A stretch of 64,000 nt of DNA, taken from assembly GCF_004762035.2 (NCBI RefSeq), contig NZ_SIJK02000023.1, forward strand, positions 5,410 to 69,409, given 5' to 3'. This DNA comes from Candidatus Chloroploca mongolica (lineage in GTDB: Bacteria; Chloroflexota; Chloroflexia; Chloroflexales; Chloroflexaceae). The translations under genes and the position numbers were made by a program. Below, one piece after another: positions 26,840 through 35,469 of the stretch. The first letter of the stretch is position 1. Every line of letters starts with the position of its first letter. The notes beneath the pieces were generated by a model. That model did not search any database and was not told where the DNA came from. It saw nothing but the letters and a program-made list of their open reading frames with translations.

Positions 26840-29160
26840 GTAGTTTTCAACTCGGCAGCTTTCCGATTGAACAGATTCCCGACCTGCACGCGCTTGAGGC
26901 TCGCCTGGGCATGGCGGTGTCCAGTGTCCCGGTACCGATGCGCCTGCTGGTGTTCTCGCGTGCCTTTGATATGACCCCACCGATCACCCGTACCATACAA
27001 CGCCAACACACCCTCGAACGACTGGCCCTCATGGTCACGCCAGTGCGCGCCGCGCTACAAGCCAGGCTTGCAGGGACAACCTCGACGGATCCAGGGATCG
27101 CACTTCGTGCCCTCCCGGCTGATATCAGTGCAACGCTGCTTGATCTGCTGGCCCACGATCCGCCGATGCAGCAGGTCTTGCTCACAGCCGATCACACCAC
27201 CCACGCCGATGCGCCCGTGCTCTGGGCTGCACTCAATGAGGCCCTGGGCACCATCCTGCAAGCATTGACCTGGCGCATCCCGCTGGCGCATGCGATGACC
27301 CACTTTTATCGCCAACTCCAACAACGCCAATTGCGCACCGTTACCTTTGTGATGCATGCCTGGGAACCTCCAACCATGAGTCCCCAGACGATTGCGACCG
27401 CCTTGCAAGCTGCGCTCGGTCGCCGCGTGACGCAACTTGACCACTTGCCCTCGGTGCTTCCGGGGAGCTATCAAGAGCAGGCCCATCGCCTCATGCCCGA
27501 TGAGCCAGGCCATCCTTATCTTGCCGGGTTGCTCGCTTATGAAGTACGTGGGCGTTGGGACGCAACCACCTTGCATGATCTGCTGGATGACTCCTGCGAT
27601 GTGGCACTCGCGATTGACATTCATACCTACCCCCGCCATACAGCTACCCGCATTGCAGAACTTGCCTACAATGCCGCCCGTGTTGTGGCTCGCGACCATC
27701 AGGTTCTTGACCTCCGTGCCCATCGGGTTATGGATGCAGCAACCCAGATTCTTCAGCATCTGGTTGACCAGAGTCTCCATGCCGTCCAACTTGCGGTTCT
27801 CGTGAGTGGGACGACCGTTGAACAGCTCGATACGAACCTGGCATCCATCGCGACACGTCTGGGCAGCCAGATACGGTTTCTGCGCCCACCGAATGGGCAA
27901 CGCGAGTTACTCAAGCTCTGGAGTGGCACGCCACGTCAGCGCATTACCCTGCCCGTCAAACCGCACACCATGCTCTCGCAAGGGGTTGGGTGCTGTCTCG
28001 GTATTTTGGGCTCCCATCGTCCCTCCCGCACCGACGGCATCTTCTGGGGCATTGCCTATCCTGGGGGTGGCCCGCTCTTCTTTGATCTCTTCCGCAACCG
28101 GCAAGCCGCCCACACCGTCGTGATGGGCAAATCAGGGTTTGGCAAGAGCTTCTTTCTCAACATTCTTACGATGCGGAGTGCGCTGGAAGGCTATCGGGTG
28201 ATTGGCATTGATGCCTTTCACAATGCCCAACGCATTGCAGCAGCCACCGGTGGCGGTACCCGTTGTTATGCCCTCAGTCTGGAAGACACCTATAACCCGC
28301 TCGATATTCTGTTCACCGATGAGCATTGGCTGCCGAATCAGGTTGCCCAGGCGCAGCGCATGCTCGCGCTGATTCTCGGACGCACGATCAGTTCGGCCCA
28401 AGGTCAGACCAGCCAGTTTCTCCCCCGCATCTTCAGCGAAGATGAGGCGAGCTTGCTCGATCATGCACTCACCCAACTCTATCGTCCTCTGCATCCCGAT
28501 CTGCCACGCACCGAAATGCCCTTGCTCAGCGATCTGGTGACGATCCTTGCCGGTATGGGCGAACCTGAAAGCGCTGCCCTGGCCCGTAGTCTGCGCCTGC
28601 TGATCACCGAGACGAGTCGCGGCCAACGGTTCAACGGTCATACCACCGTGGACTGGCGCTTTGATGCCGATATTTCCTATTATGATCTTTCGGCTATTCC
28701 CCCAACCAGTCGCGTGCTCGCCAGTCTGCTCTTCCTCGACGGCGTCTTGCACTTTATGCGTGATCCTCAGCGCGACCTCAGTCGCCCGACCCTGCTGCTC
28801 ATCGACGAGTTCGGCTATCTGGCGCGGATTGAAGCCTTTGCCCGCGTCGCGGCAGAGATCAGCAAAGTCGCCCGCAAATACAGCCTCGGCCTGGTGGCCG
28901 TCGATCAGAGTCCGCAGATCTTCCTCGAAAGCCCCGAAGGCAAAGACATCTTCGACAACGCCCGCGCCCGGGTGCTCTTTCGCATGGATGCCCCGGCCCA
29001 GGCTCGCATCCACGAGGCGATCCCTGAATTACGCCCGATGCATCTGGATTATCTGGCGCATGCCGAGCCAGGCCATGCCGTGGTTGTCGTAGATAACGAT
29101 GTCTATTGCATGTATGTGCAACCAAATGCCCACGAAGCAATGACTCTGGGAAACTCATGA
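26836..29160 (+). CDS. VirB4/TraE-type conjugation ATPase
   Basis: The 774-residue protein is the main energy-supplying ATPase of a type IV secretion system. An N-terminal VirB4-type domain (about 1-400) is followed by the motor: Walker A GKSGFGKS at 431-438, Walker B LLLIDEFG (D657, E658), and a downstream sensor text LVAVDQSPQIF. Length is within the family range. It sits at the inner membrane and works with the VirB3-like protein encoded just upstream (ATGA overlap) and the VirB6-like protein. This is the most secure proof that the operon encodes a conjugation apparatus. Confidence 0.92.
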   Translation: MSSFQLGSFPIEQIPDLHALEARLGMAVSSVPVPMRLLVFSRAFDMTPPITRTIQRQHTLERLALMVTPVRAALQARLAGTTSTDPGIALRALPADISATLLDLLAHDPPMQQVLLTADHTTHADAPVLWAALNEALGTILQALTWRIPLAHAMTHFYRQLQQRQLRTVTFVMHAWEPPTMSPQTIATALQAALGRRVTQLDHLPSVLPGSYQEQAHRLMPDEPGHPYLAGLLAYEVRGRWDATTLHDLLDDSCDVALAIDIHTYPRHTATRIAELAYNAARVVARDHQVLDLRAHRVMDAATQILQHLVDQSLHAVQLAVLVSGTTVEQLDTNLASIATRLGSQIRFLRPPNGQRELLKLWSGTPRQRITLPVKPHTMLSQGVGCCLGILGSHRPSRTDGIFWGIAYPGGGPLFFDLFRNRQAAHTVVMGKSGFGKSFFLNILTMRSALEGYRVIGIDAFHNAQRIAAATGGGTRCYALSLEDTYNPLDILFTDEHWLPNQVAQAQRMLALILGRTISSAQGQTSQFLPRIFSEDEASLLDHALTQLYRPLHPDLPRTEMPLLSDLVTILAGMGEPESAALARSLRLLITETSRGQRFNGHTTVDWRFDADISYYDLSAIPPTSRVLASLLFLDGVLHFMRDPQRDLSRPTLLLIDEFGYLARIEAFARVAAEISKVARKYSLGLVAVDQSPQIFLESPEGKDIFDNARARVLFRMDAPAQARIHEAIPELRPMHLDYLAHAEPGHAVVVVDNDVYCMYVQPNAHEAMTLGNS

Positions 29161-29201
29161 GCAAGCAGGTCTATTCCGCAACCCAGCCGAAAGGAGATCT
29201 T

Positions 29202-30527
29202 ATGGGTCATATCCCTAACATGGGTTCCGGTCATCTCTGGCGCATCACCATTCCTGAATCACGACCGATGGTGCCAGCGAATGATGCCGCCTGGTGCGCG
29301 AGTCTACGCCGTCACTTGAGCCACGCGCCCCTGACGAGCGTGCGTGTACGCATTGGCTCAACTGAGCGCTGGTATGTTGTCAGTGAGGGATGTCGCGGCT
29401 GTGTACGTGACGCCTGTGAGCTTGGCTGCCGTGGCGAATTTCTGCGCCGCATGCTTGCTGAACATTGGCCCGATCTGCGGCTCCACCTGATCGCCAACGG
29501 CTTGGCCGTGCGACCATATACTCGTGTGGTTGGCGCTCTCCCATCACGCACGAGCGATCTCCAGGCCATTCTACGCGCACCGTGGCACGAGGCTCGCTGG
29601 CAGGTGCAGTGGCATACCCGCCGCTCAAGCCCCGACCTGCACGTCAATCTCATCCTGGCCGTCGGCGACGATGGGCCGGATCCCATCACCGTACTGCGCC
29701 AGGCGGGCTGGCACGTTCTTCCACTCCCAGGACTACTGGCGCAACGGTGGATGACGCCACCGCTTCCCTCAGGGTTGCCCATCAGTGGTCGGTGGCGACA
29801 GCAGCCTGTGCTCTTGCTTCCAGAAGACAATGGCTTCGCTATCGAGTCAACCAACCGGCCAAGTAGCCCGGCTCCCGCACAGCAGCTTGAGCACGCCTCG
29901 AACCCCACCGACCCAGACTCACCTGAGCTCCCGGCCACCCCTGAACCCGCGCAGCAGCTTGAGCACGCCTCGAACCCCACCGACCCAGACTCACCTGAGT
30001 TCCCGGCCACCCCTGAACCCGCGCAGCAGCTTGAGCAGCCAACAACCTCTGACGTGCATGGGGCACCTGATCGCCTTGATGCGACGTTGACCACCTGGCT
30101 CACTGCAATCCTGAGCCAACCAGCGGAGCCTTTGGCTCCACCTGAGGCGCAGTCCAGTTTGGGGCAAACATCCCCGTGGCCCGCTGGCCCCGGCAGCCTG
30201 GCTGACCCCGCTGCCCTCGGCACCGTCGTCGCCCAACTCGTCCAGGAACCCAGCTTTCAATCCTCCCGCAAAGGCCAATCCGGGTTGTCCAAAAAGCGCC
30301 TCGTCCGGCTCGCCCATCCCAGCCTCAACGACAGCATCGCCCGCATCCTGCTCGTCTGGTTTGACCGCGCCGGGGTGCTCGCCCCGCCCGACAGCCCCAG
30401 CCTGCCCTGGCGCACGCCCCGCCCCTTGGCCGTCACTGACCTGACCGCGCTCGCCGCCGCGTTGCAGGCCACCCCCCTGCCCACCGCCGACGATGCGCTG
30501 GCTGCCTTTGGAGGTGACCCGTCATGA
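29202..30527 (+). CDS. Transfer-operon protein with Cys cluster, repeat linker and C-terminal winged-helix-like domain
   Basis: About 441 residues. The ATG at 29202 is favoured by AAGGAG at 29191-29196; an in-frame ATG at 29157 overlaps the VirB4 stop and is an alternative. A four-Cys cluster (C64, C67, C72, C76) could bind zinc or an Fe-S cluster. A Pro/Glu/Gln-rich middle contains two full copies and a partial third of a 24-residue repeat. The C-terminal region (about 355-430) looks like a small helical or winged-helix domain. The stop overlaps the coupling-protein start. Position between VirB4 and VirD4 suggests an adaptor between substrate and channel; the family is unknown to me. Confidence 0.5.
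   Translation: MGHIPNMGSGHLWRITIPESRPMVPANDAAWCASLRRHLSHAPLTSVRVRIGSTERWYVVSEGCRGCVRDACELGCRGEFLRRMLAEHWPDLRLHLIANGLAVRPYTRVVGALPSRTSDLQAILRAPWHEARWQVQWHTRRSSPDLHVNLILAVGDDGPDPITVLRQAGWHVLPLPGLLAQRWMTPPLPSGLPISGRWRQQPVLLLPEDNGFAIESTNRPSSPAPAQQLEHASNPTDPDSPELPATPEPAQQLEHASNPTDPDSPEFPATPEPAQQLEQPTTSDVHGAPDRLDATLTTWLTAILSQPAEPLAPPEAQSSLGQTSPWPAGPGSLADPAALGTVVAQLVQEPSFQSSRKGQSGLSKKRLVRLAHPSLNDSIARILLVWFDRAGVLAPPDSPSLPWRTPRPLAVTDLTALAAALQATPLPTADDALAAFGGDPS
29880..30040 (+). repeat. 72-bp in-frame tandem repeat
   Basis: Unit starts at 29880, 29952 and 30024 (partial), nearly identical at DNA level, encoding a 24-residue Pro/Glu/Gln linker unit. High DNA identity implies recent expansion; copy number may vary between strains without frameshift. 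Confidence 0.85.
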
Positions 30528-33500
30528 ACCCACCGGCCTCGCCCCGCACCCCACGCAGCACGGCCCGCGCCCCGGGCCGTGGGAACCGCCCCCAGCCCCC
30601 GCTCGGGCAACGGCCCCCCGCCCCGCCCTGGGCCAAGCTCGGCGCATGGGCGCTCCTGTTGCTCAGCCTCAGCCTGCTCATGGCCCAGGCCCCGCTCCTG
30701 CGCTGGGCCGACGCCCAGCCCGTGACCCGGCTGAGGCTGCCTGCCCCGGCCTTCCCCGGCCTGACGCCCCAGGGGGCCGCCGACACCCTGCCCAGCCCCG
30801 ATAGCCCACCCCGCCGGGACGAGGCTGACCCGCCCGCGGGCCTGGCAGCCCTCCCCAGCCTGGGCGCGGCCCTCATCCAGGCCATCCTGCGTGGCCCCGG
30901 ACGGCGCATCCTTGAAGCCCTCGTCGTGCTCGGCCTCAGCCTGCTCGCCCTCGAACTCATCCTCGCCGCCGGGGTGCTCGTTCTGCAGACCAGCCTCCGG
31001 CCCACCCACGGGCGGTTGACCCTGCGCGTGCGCGTGCCCATGCCCAGTGCCAGCCGTGCCACCCCCACCGGGGCCGACCTCTTCCGCGCCCTCCACCGCC
31101 AACTTCCGGTCAGTTCGCCCTGGTTGGGCCGCAGTCCCACCGTCAGCCTCACCATGACCGCCCACCCGGACGAACCCGTCACGCTGGGCGTCGTGCTCAC
31201 GGGCGGCACCGGCCCCCAGCGCGACCGCTGGGCCGCCGCGCTGCGCAAGACCCTGCTCGGCCTGGCCCCCGACGCCGTGATCGAGCGCTGGCCCGACCCA
31301 CTCGCCGCCGCCGCCACCCCCGGCCGCACGCTCTGCCACGCCACCTGGCACCTAGCCCTGCCGCCCTGGTACCCCTTGCGCAACGCCGCTGACCACGACC
31401 CCGGCACCAGTCTCGTCGGGCCGCTCATGGCCGCCATGCAGCCCCGGCAGGGCGTGGCCCTCACCGCCGCCGCCCTGACCATCCGCCCGCGCCCGGATGA
31501 TAGTCACCTCGCCCGAGGCTGGCGGGCCAGCGCCCTCCGCCGCATGCTCCGCCTCAGCAGCAAACAGGACTACGCCCTCAGTCCCGATGGCCGCGCCCTC
31601 GAAAGCAAACTCGGCAGCCCCACCTACGATGTCACCTTGCAGGCCGTCGCCCTCGCCACCAGCCCCGCGACCGTCGCCCAGGCCCACGCCGAACTCGCCG
31701 AACTCCACGCCGTCTTGGGCCAGTACGCCGCCCGCAGTGGCAGTCGTGTCCAGCGCTGGGTCGGCGGCCAGCCCCAGACCCTCCCGCTCCCGCCGACGTT
31801 CTGCCCTGACCCGCCCGGCTGGGGGGCACGGCTCGGCATGCTCGCCCGCAGCCTCGGCGTCAGCCTGCTCGCCGGGTACGGCCTGCATGCCCTCCCCCTG
31901 CCGCCGACCAGCGTCCCCGCCCCCGTCCTGACGGGCCTGCTCGCCGCCGCCCTGGGCCTGGCAACGCTCGCCCTCCTGCAACGACGCAGCGGGCACCACA
32001 CCCGGCAGCGCCTCGCCACCCTGCTCGCCCGCCCCATGCGAGCCACGCCCCCCCCGGCCTGGCTCGGCCCCAGCGCCTGGCGCGGCCCGTGCATTCTCAG
32101 CCTCGACGAACTCGCCGGGCTCTGGCATCTGCCCACCGCCAGCCTGGGTTCCCTCGTGGCCTGGTTGCCCGCCCGCTATCTGCCGCCCCCGCCCGAGGCC
32201 TTCTGTGACCCGCCCGATCCGCACGCCACCACGCCCCCCGCCCGGCTGGTGCTCGGCATCGGACGCCACCGCGACGACCAGGACGCCCCCATCGGCCTGC
32301 CGCTGCGCGATGCCCGGCAAGGCCTGGCCTTCACCGCCCCGCCGGGGATCGGCAAAACCCAACTCGCCTCGAACCTGGCCGACCAGTTGCGGCCCTGTGG
32401 CTATACGCTCATCGACGGCAAAGGCGATGATGCGGGCAACCTCGCCACCGTCATGCGCACCCGCATCCCGCTCGCCGACGAAGGCCGCCTCATCGTGCTC
32501 GATGTCCTCGATGACTGGCCCGTCGGCCTGAACCCGCTCGCTGAAGTTGACCCTACTGATCCAGCTGCACTTGATCAGGTACTCGGCCAGATGGAAGCCA
32601 TCTTCGCCCGCCTCGACCCCGAAACCTGGGCGCGTGCGCCCCGCATGAAGAACTATCTCCGCAAGGCCACCTTGCTTGTTCTGGCTGGGGAAGCGCATCC
32701 CACCATTGCCCACATCAAGCAAGCCCTGCTCGATGCGCGCTACCGCGAGCAACTGCTGCCCCATTGTCACAATGTCGAGGTGCGCGACTTCTGGCACATC
32801 GAGTTTCCGCAGATTGGCGAGCAGCAAAAAGTGAGTCGTGATGCCTTGATCAGCCGCTTCGATATGCTGCTCGACTCCGAACTCACCCGCTATCTCTTCA
32901 ACCAGATGACCCCAGCCCTTTCGTTTCGCACCGTGATCGCCGAACGTCAGATCGTGCTCGTCCCCTTGCCCCATCGCGCCCTCGGAGCACTGGCCGGGCC
33001 TGTTGGCATGCTGCTGTTTCAAGCCTTGATGCGCGCCGCCTTCAGTCGTCCTGGCACCGACCTCACCCGCCCCGAGTATGGCTTCATCGGCGACGAGTTC
33101 CAGGTGCTCGTCGAACACTGTGATACCAAAGATATACGCGATGCCTTGACCCAGGTTCGGGCCTTCGGCATCGTGACCATTATTGCGAATCAGGTTCACC
33201 GCCAATTGGGCGATCTTGCCGATTATGCCCTGACCGCCATTTCCAACCGCATTCTCCTGCGCACCCAGGAACCCGACGCAACCATGTATGCGCGACACTA
33301 TGCCGAGAGTGGGATCACGGCATCGGATATTGCTGGGCAAGACCCGCGTGACCATCAATATGCATGGATTGGCGTTCATGGACGCCTGACCCGCCTCTTC
33401 TCAATGCGCCCACTGCCCTGGCGTCAACCATTGACGCTCGACGTGCCACCCTATGATGGCCCTCCATGGCAGACCGTGCCGCCAACAGCCTCGCCTACGC

Positions 33501-33997
33501 CTCTGTTTGACCGCGTCGTGTGTGACCTGATGTATGGTGATCATCAGCTCCATCGCGAGGCCATCGTTGCTCAGTTAGCCGCCTGTGATGACGAACGCTG
33601 GCATATGCTACTTGCACGCTGGGATGCCATTCGCACCACCCATTGGGCCTACATTCGCGCCCATCCCGGTTGCATTCCCGATACACCCACGCGCCAGCAA
33701 TGGCTTTCCCGGCTCATCGCCGCACGCCCCCGTCTCCTGGCAATGGCTGAGTATGCGCGCATTCGACACGCCTTGACTGGTGATCCCGCTCAAGCTGGCA
33801 GCCTATCGGTACCCCGCTATCCTGGCAGCAGAGCGCAGAGTCATAGCCTACGGCACAACGATGAAGGTCGCGAGTCCCGTGCCACCCAACAACCCCATCA
33901 TCAAGAACTCGAGCAACGTCAACCACCTCGCCTGATCCGCGCCGAACCTGATGATGTTAAGCACCCGTACGAAATGGAGGAACCCCATGTCTCATGA
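30524..33997 (+). CDS. VirD4/TraG-type type IV coupling protein
   Basis: The 1,157-residue protein carries N-terminal transmembrane segments (about 43-61 and 127-153), an extended region, more hydrophobic helices near 440-485, then the motor: Walker A PPGIGKT (606-612), LIDGKGDD, Walker B GFIGDEF (D857, E858) and TraG-C-like texts such as ANQVHRQLGDL. Coupling proteins bring the relaxase-DNA complex to the channel. The family is usually 500-800 residues; the extra length lies in the N-terminal half and a C-terminal tail. The first half is strikingly GC-rich compared with the second; the change falls near nt 32530. Its start overlaps the preceding stop (ATGA). Confidence 0.88.
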   Translation: MNPPASPRTPRSTARAPGRGNRPQPPLGQRPPAPPWAKLGAWALLLLSLSLLMAQAPLLRWADAQPVTRLRLPAPAFPGLTPQGAADTLPSPDSPPRRDEADPPAGLAALPSLGAALIQAILRGPGRRILEALVVLGLSLLALELILAAGVLVLQTSLRPTHGRLTLRVRVPMPSASRATPTGADLFRALHRQLPVSSPWLGRSPTVSLTMTAHPDEPVTLGVVLTGGTGPQRDRWAAALRKTLLGLAPDAVIERWPDPLAAAATPGRTLCHATWHLALPPWYPLRNAADHDPGTSLVGPLMAAMQPRQGVALTAAALTIRPRPDDSHLARGWRASALRRMLRLSSKQDYALSPDGRALESKLGSPTYDVTLQAVALATSPATVAQAHAELAELHAVLGQYAARSGSRVQRWVGGQPQTLPLPPTFCPDPPGWGARLGMLARSLGVSLLAGYGLHALPLPPTSVPAPVLTGLLAAALGLATLALLQRRSGHHTRQRLATLLARPMRATPPPAWLGPSAWRGPCILSLDELAGLWHLPTASLGSLVAWLPARYLPPPPEAFCDPPDPHATTPPARLVLGIGRHRDDQDAPIGLPLRDARQGLAFTAPPGIGKTQLASNLADQLRPCGYTLIDGKGDDAGNLATVMRTRIPLADEGRLIVLDVLDDWPVGLNPLAEVDPTDPAALDQVLGQMEAIFARLDPETWARAPRMKNYLRKATLLVLAGEAHPTIAHIKQALLDARYREQLLPHCHNVEVRDFWHIEFPQIGEQQKVSRDALISRFDMLLDSELTRYLFNQMTPALSFRTVIAERQIVLVPLPHRALGALAGPVGMLLFQALMRAAFSRPGTDLTRPEYGFIGDEFQVLVEHCDTKDIRDALTQVRAFGIVTIIANQVHRQLGDLADYALTAISNRILLRTQEPDATMYARHYAESGITASDIAGQDPRDHQYAWIGVHGRLTRLFSMRPLPWRQPLTLDVPPYDGPPWQTVPPTASPTPLFDRVVCDLMYGDHQLHREAIVAQLAACDDERWHMLLARWDAIRTTHWAYIRAHPGCIPDTPTRQQWLSRLIAARPRLLAMAEYARIRHALTGDPAQAGSLSVPRYPGSRAQSHSLRHNDEGRESRATQQPHHQELEQRQPPRLIRAEPDDVKHPYEMEEPHVS

Positions 33998-34088
33998 TCG
34001 CCAGGATGCGCCTCTTGCGCTCCATGCACAAGAAGAGGAACTGCCCATGAATTGGGGTACCCAAGGGCAGTGCGCATATCGCAGGCAC

Positions 34089-34122
34089 GTGCTAGCACCA
34101 GTGCTGGCACTGGTGCTAGCAC
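34089..34122. repeat. 16-bp perfect palindrome in the candidate origin region
   Basis: Arms 34089-34104 and 34107-34122 are perfectly complementary around two bases; the core word GTGCTAGCAC is itself palindromic. A second inverted repeat (34205-34212 with 34226-34233) lies 80 bp on. Both lie between the coupling-protein and replication-relaxation genes, where an origin of transfer would be expected. Confidence 0.6.
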
Positions 34123-34329
34123 CAACCAGACGTGCCCGTATGCGACTTCTGCCGTCGCCCAGACGTCATCGTAACCGGTGCCCAACGCACCGGGACAGGC
34201 TTCAGGTGGGAACGTTTTTCCCTGTTTCCCACCGGGCAGATCGGGGGGCCTTTACCCGTGATCTGCCCTGCAACGCCGGGCCTGGGAAACGTTTTCCCGG
34301 AAAAAGGGCCGCACAAGGGGCTTCATGCC

Positions 34330-34395
34330 CGCTTCGTTTGCGGTTCGTCTGGGCTTCGTTGCCGCTTCGTTTGCGGGTCGCTGACGCTTCGTTTG
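34330..34395. repeat. 11-bp tandem repeat array, iteron-like
   Basis: Six consecutive 11-bp units start at 34330, 34341, 34352, 34363, 34374 and 34385. Units 1, 4 and 6 are identical (CGCTTCGTTTG) and the others diverged, with a weak seventh at 34319. An 11-bp period is close to one DNA turn and not a multiple of three, which argues against coding and for a protein-binding array on one face of the helix, as at replication or transfer origins. Confidence 0.6.
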
Positions 34396-34487
34396 CCCTG
34401 TTTTTCCGCGTCCTGATGCAGAAGGGCCAGATCGACGCTCCGGCAGGGGCGATTGAAAGACGGGTTTTTCCGCTTTTTTCTCCGACC

Positions 34488-35396
34488 ATGGACGACACCA
34501 TTGATGTTCACAACGTGCTGATCTCCCTCGCCTGGCTCGGCGAACTCAGCACCAGCCACATCCACCGCCTGTGGATGGGTACGCACACCCTGCGAGCCAC
34601 CCAGTATCTGCTGCGTGGGCTGCAAGACGAAGGCATCATTGCGCGGCGACAATGGGCACGCTGGTTACCGCATTGCTCAACGCCGGTGCGACAGGCAGCG
34701 CTCTGGTCAGTGACCCGCAAGGGACGTGACCTGATCCGAGCACACGACCAGTATCCACCCGAGTATAAAGAGCCCCGTTCACGCAAGATGGCCCTGCACG
34801 ACTCAACGACTAGCGAGGCGATTGTGCGCATGATTGAACTTGGCCGTGCCTACAACTATGGCAATCAACGAGGCCTCAGCGGGCTCTATATCGAACGCGA
34901 AGTCCGCCTCGATCCCGCCAGGAGTCGTCCACTGATGGATGCCCTGATCATCATTACGCTTGGTGGCACGTTCGACCATCCCAACCTCGTGCCCTGGTCA
35001 CGCGACCCAACCTTGCCCGGCGAACGCCGCGTGCGCTACGCCCTTGAAAACGACCGCGACACCGAACCCGCGACCGTGATTGCGGGCAAAGCAGTCCATT
35101 ATCAGCACGCCGGTACCCCCGCCTGGGAACAACGCTACGGCCGCTTTCCCTTGCCGATCTGGCTTACCCCATCGACCCGGCGGCTCGAACACATCTTGAA
35201 TCTCTGGCGCGACGCCTGGCCCGTGGGCAAATGGATTATGACCACGGATGCCTGGCTGCGCGATGATTATTGGCTTGAATGTGACCGGGGGTTGGTCAGC
35301 GAGCGCAGTCTGTTCTCCGCTCCACCACGCCTTCGCCCCACCCTGAGTCCGGAAGAGGAGGAACGCCTACAGCGTATGTTACGGATAAAGCGCTAA
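34488..35396 (+). CDS. Replication-relaxation family protein
   Basis: About 302 residues from the ATG at 34488. The N-terminal part (about 1-90) is a winged-helix DNA-binding domain (LGELSTSHIHRLW, then a turn and ALWSVTRKGRDLI), followed by a core typical of replication-relaxation proteins of mobile elements, with EREVRLDPARSRPLMDALI. In such elements these proteins act in plasmid or element replication and DNA relaxation. The same frame is open upstream to an ATG at 33987 that has a ribosome site (GGAGG), but 33987-34487 reads through the palindromes and 11-bp repeats and does not look like protein, so I use the internal start. No ribosome site is seen at 34488; the true start is uncertain. 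Confidence 0.6.
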   Translation: MDDTIDVHNVLISLAWLGELSTSHIHRLWMGTHTLRATQYLLRGLQDEGIIARRQWARWLPHCSTPVRQAALWSVTRKGRDLIRAHDQYPPEYKEPRSRKMALHDSTTSEAIVRMIELGRAYNYGNQRGLSGLYIEREVRLDPARSRPLMDALIIITLGGTFDHPNLVPWSRDPTLPGERRVRYALENDRDTEPATVIAGKAVHYQHAGTPAWEQRYGRFPLPIWLTPSTRRLEHILNLWRDAWPVGKWIMTTDAWLRDDYWLECDRGLVSERSLFSAPPRLRPTLSPEEEERLQRMLRIKR

Positions 35397-35469
35397 CAAC
35401 GACACCTGAATCGCTTGGCCCCCCGGGGACAATTCGTCCCGTCTACACCTAATAAAAGGAGAAACTTCC

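Noticed and set aside
31352-33379. 675-codon open frame on the minus strand
   Set aside because: Shadow of the GC-rich coupling-protein gene; Gly/Glu/Ala-rich low-complexity translation, no start context.
33987-34487. Upstream start for the replication-relaxation gene with a good ribosome site
   Set aside because: The added 167 residues read through palindromes and an 11-bp repeat and look non-protein; kept only as an alternative.
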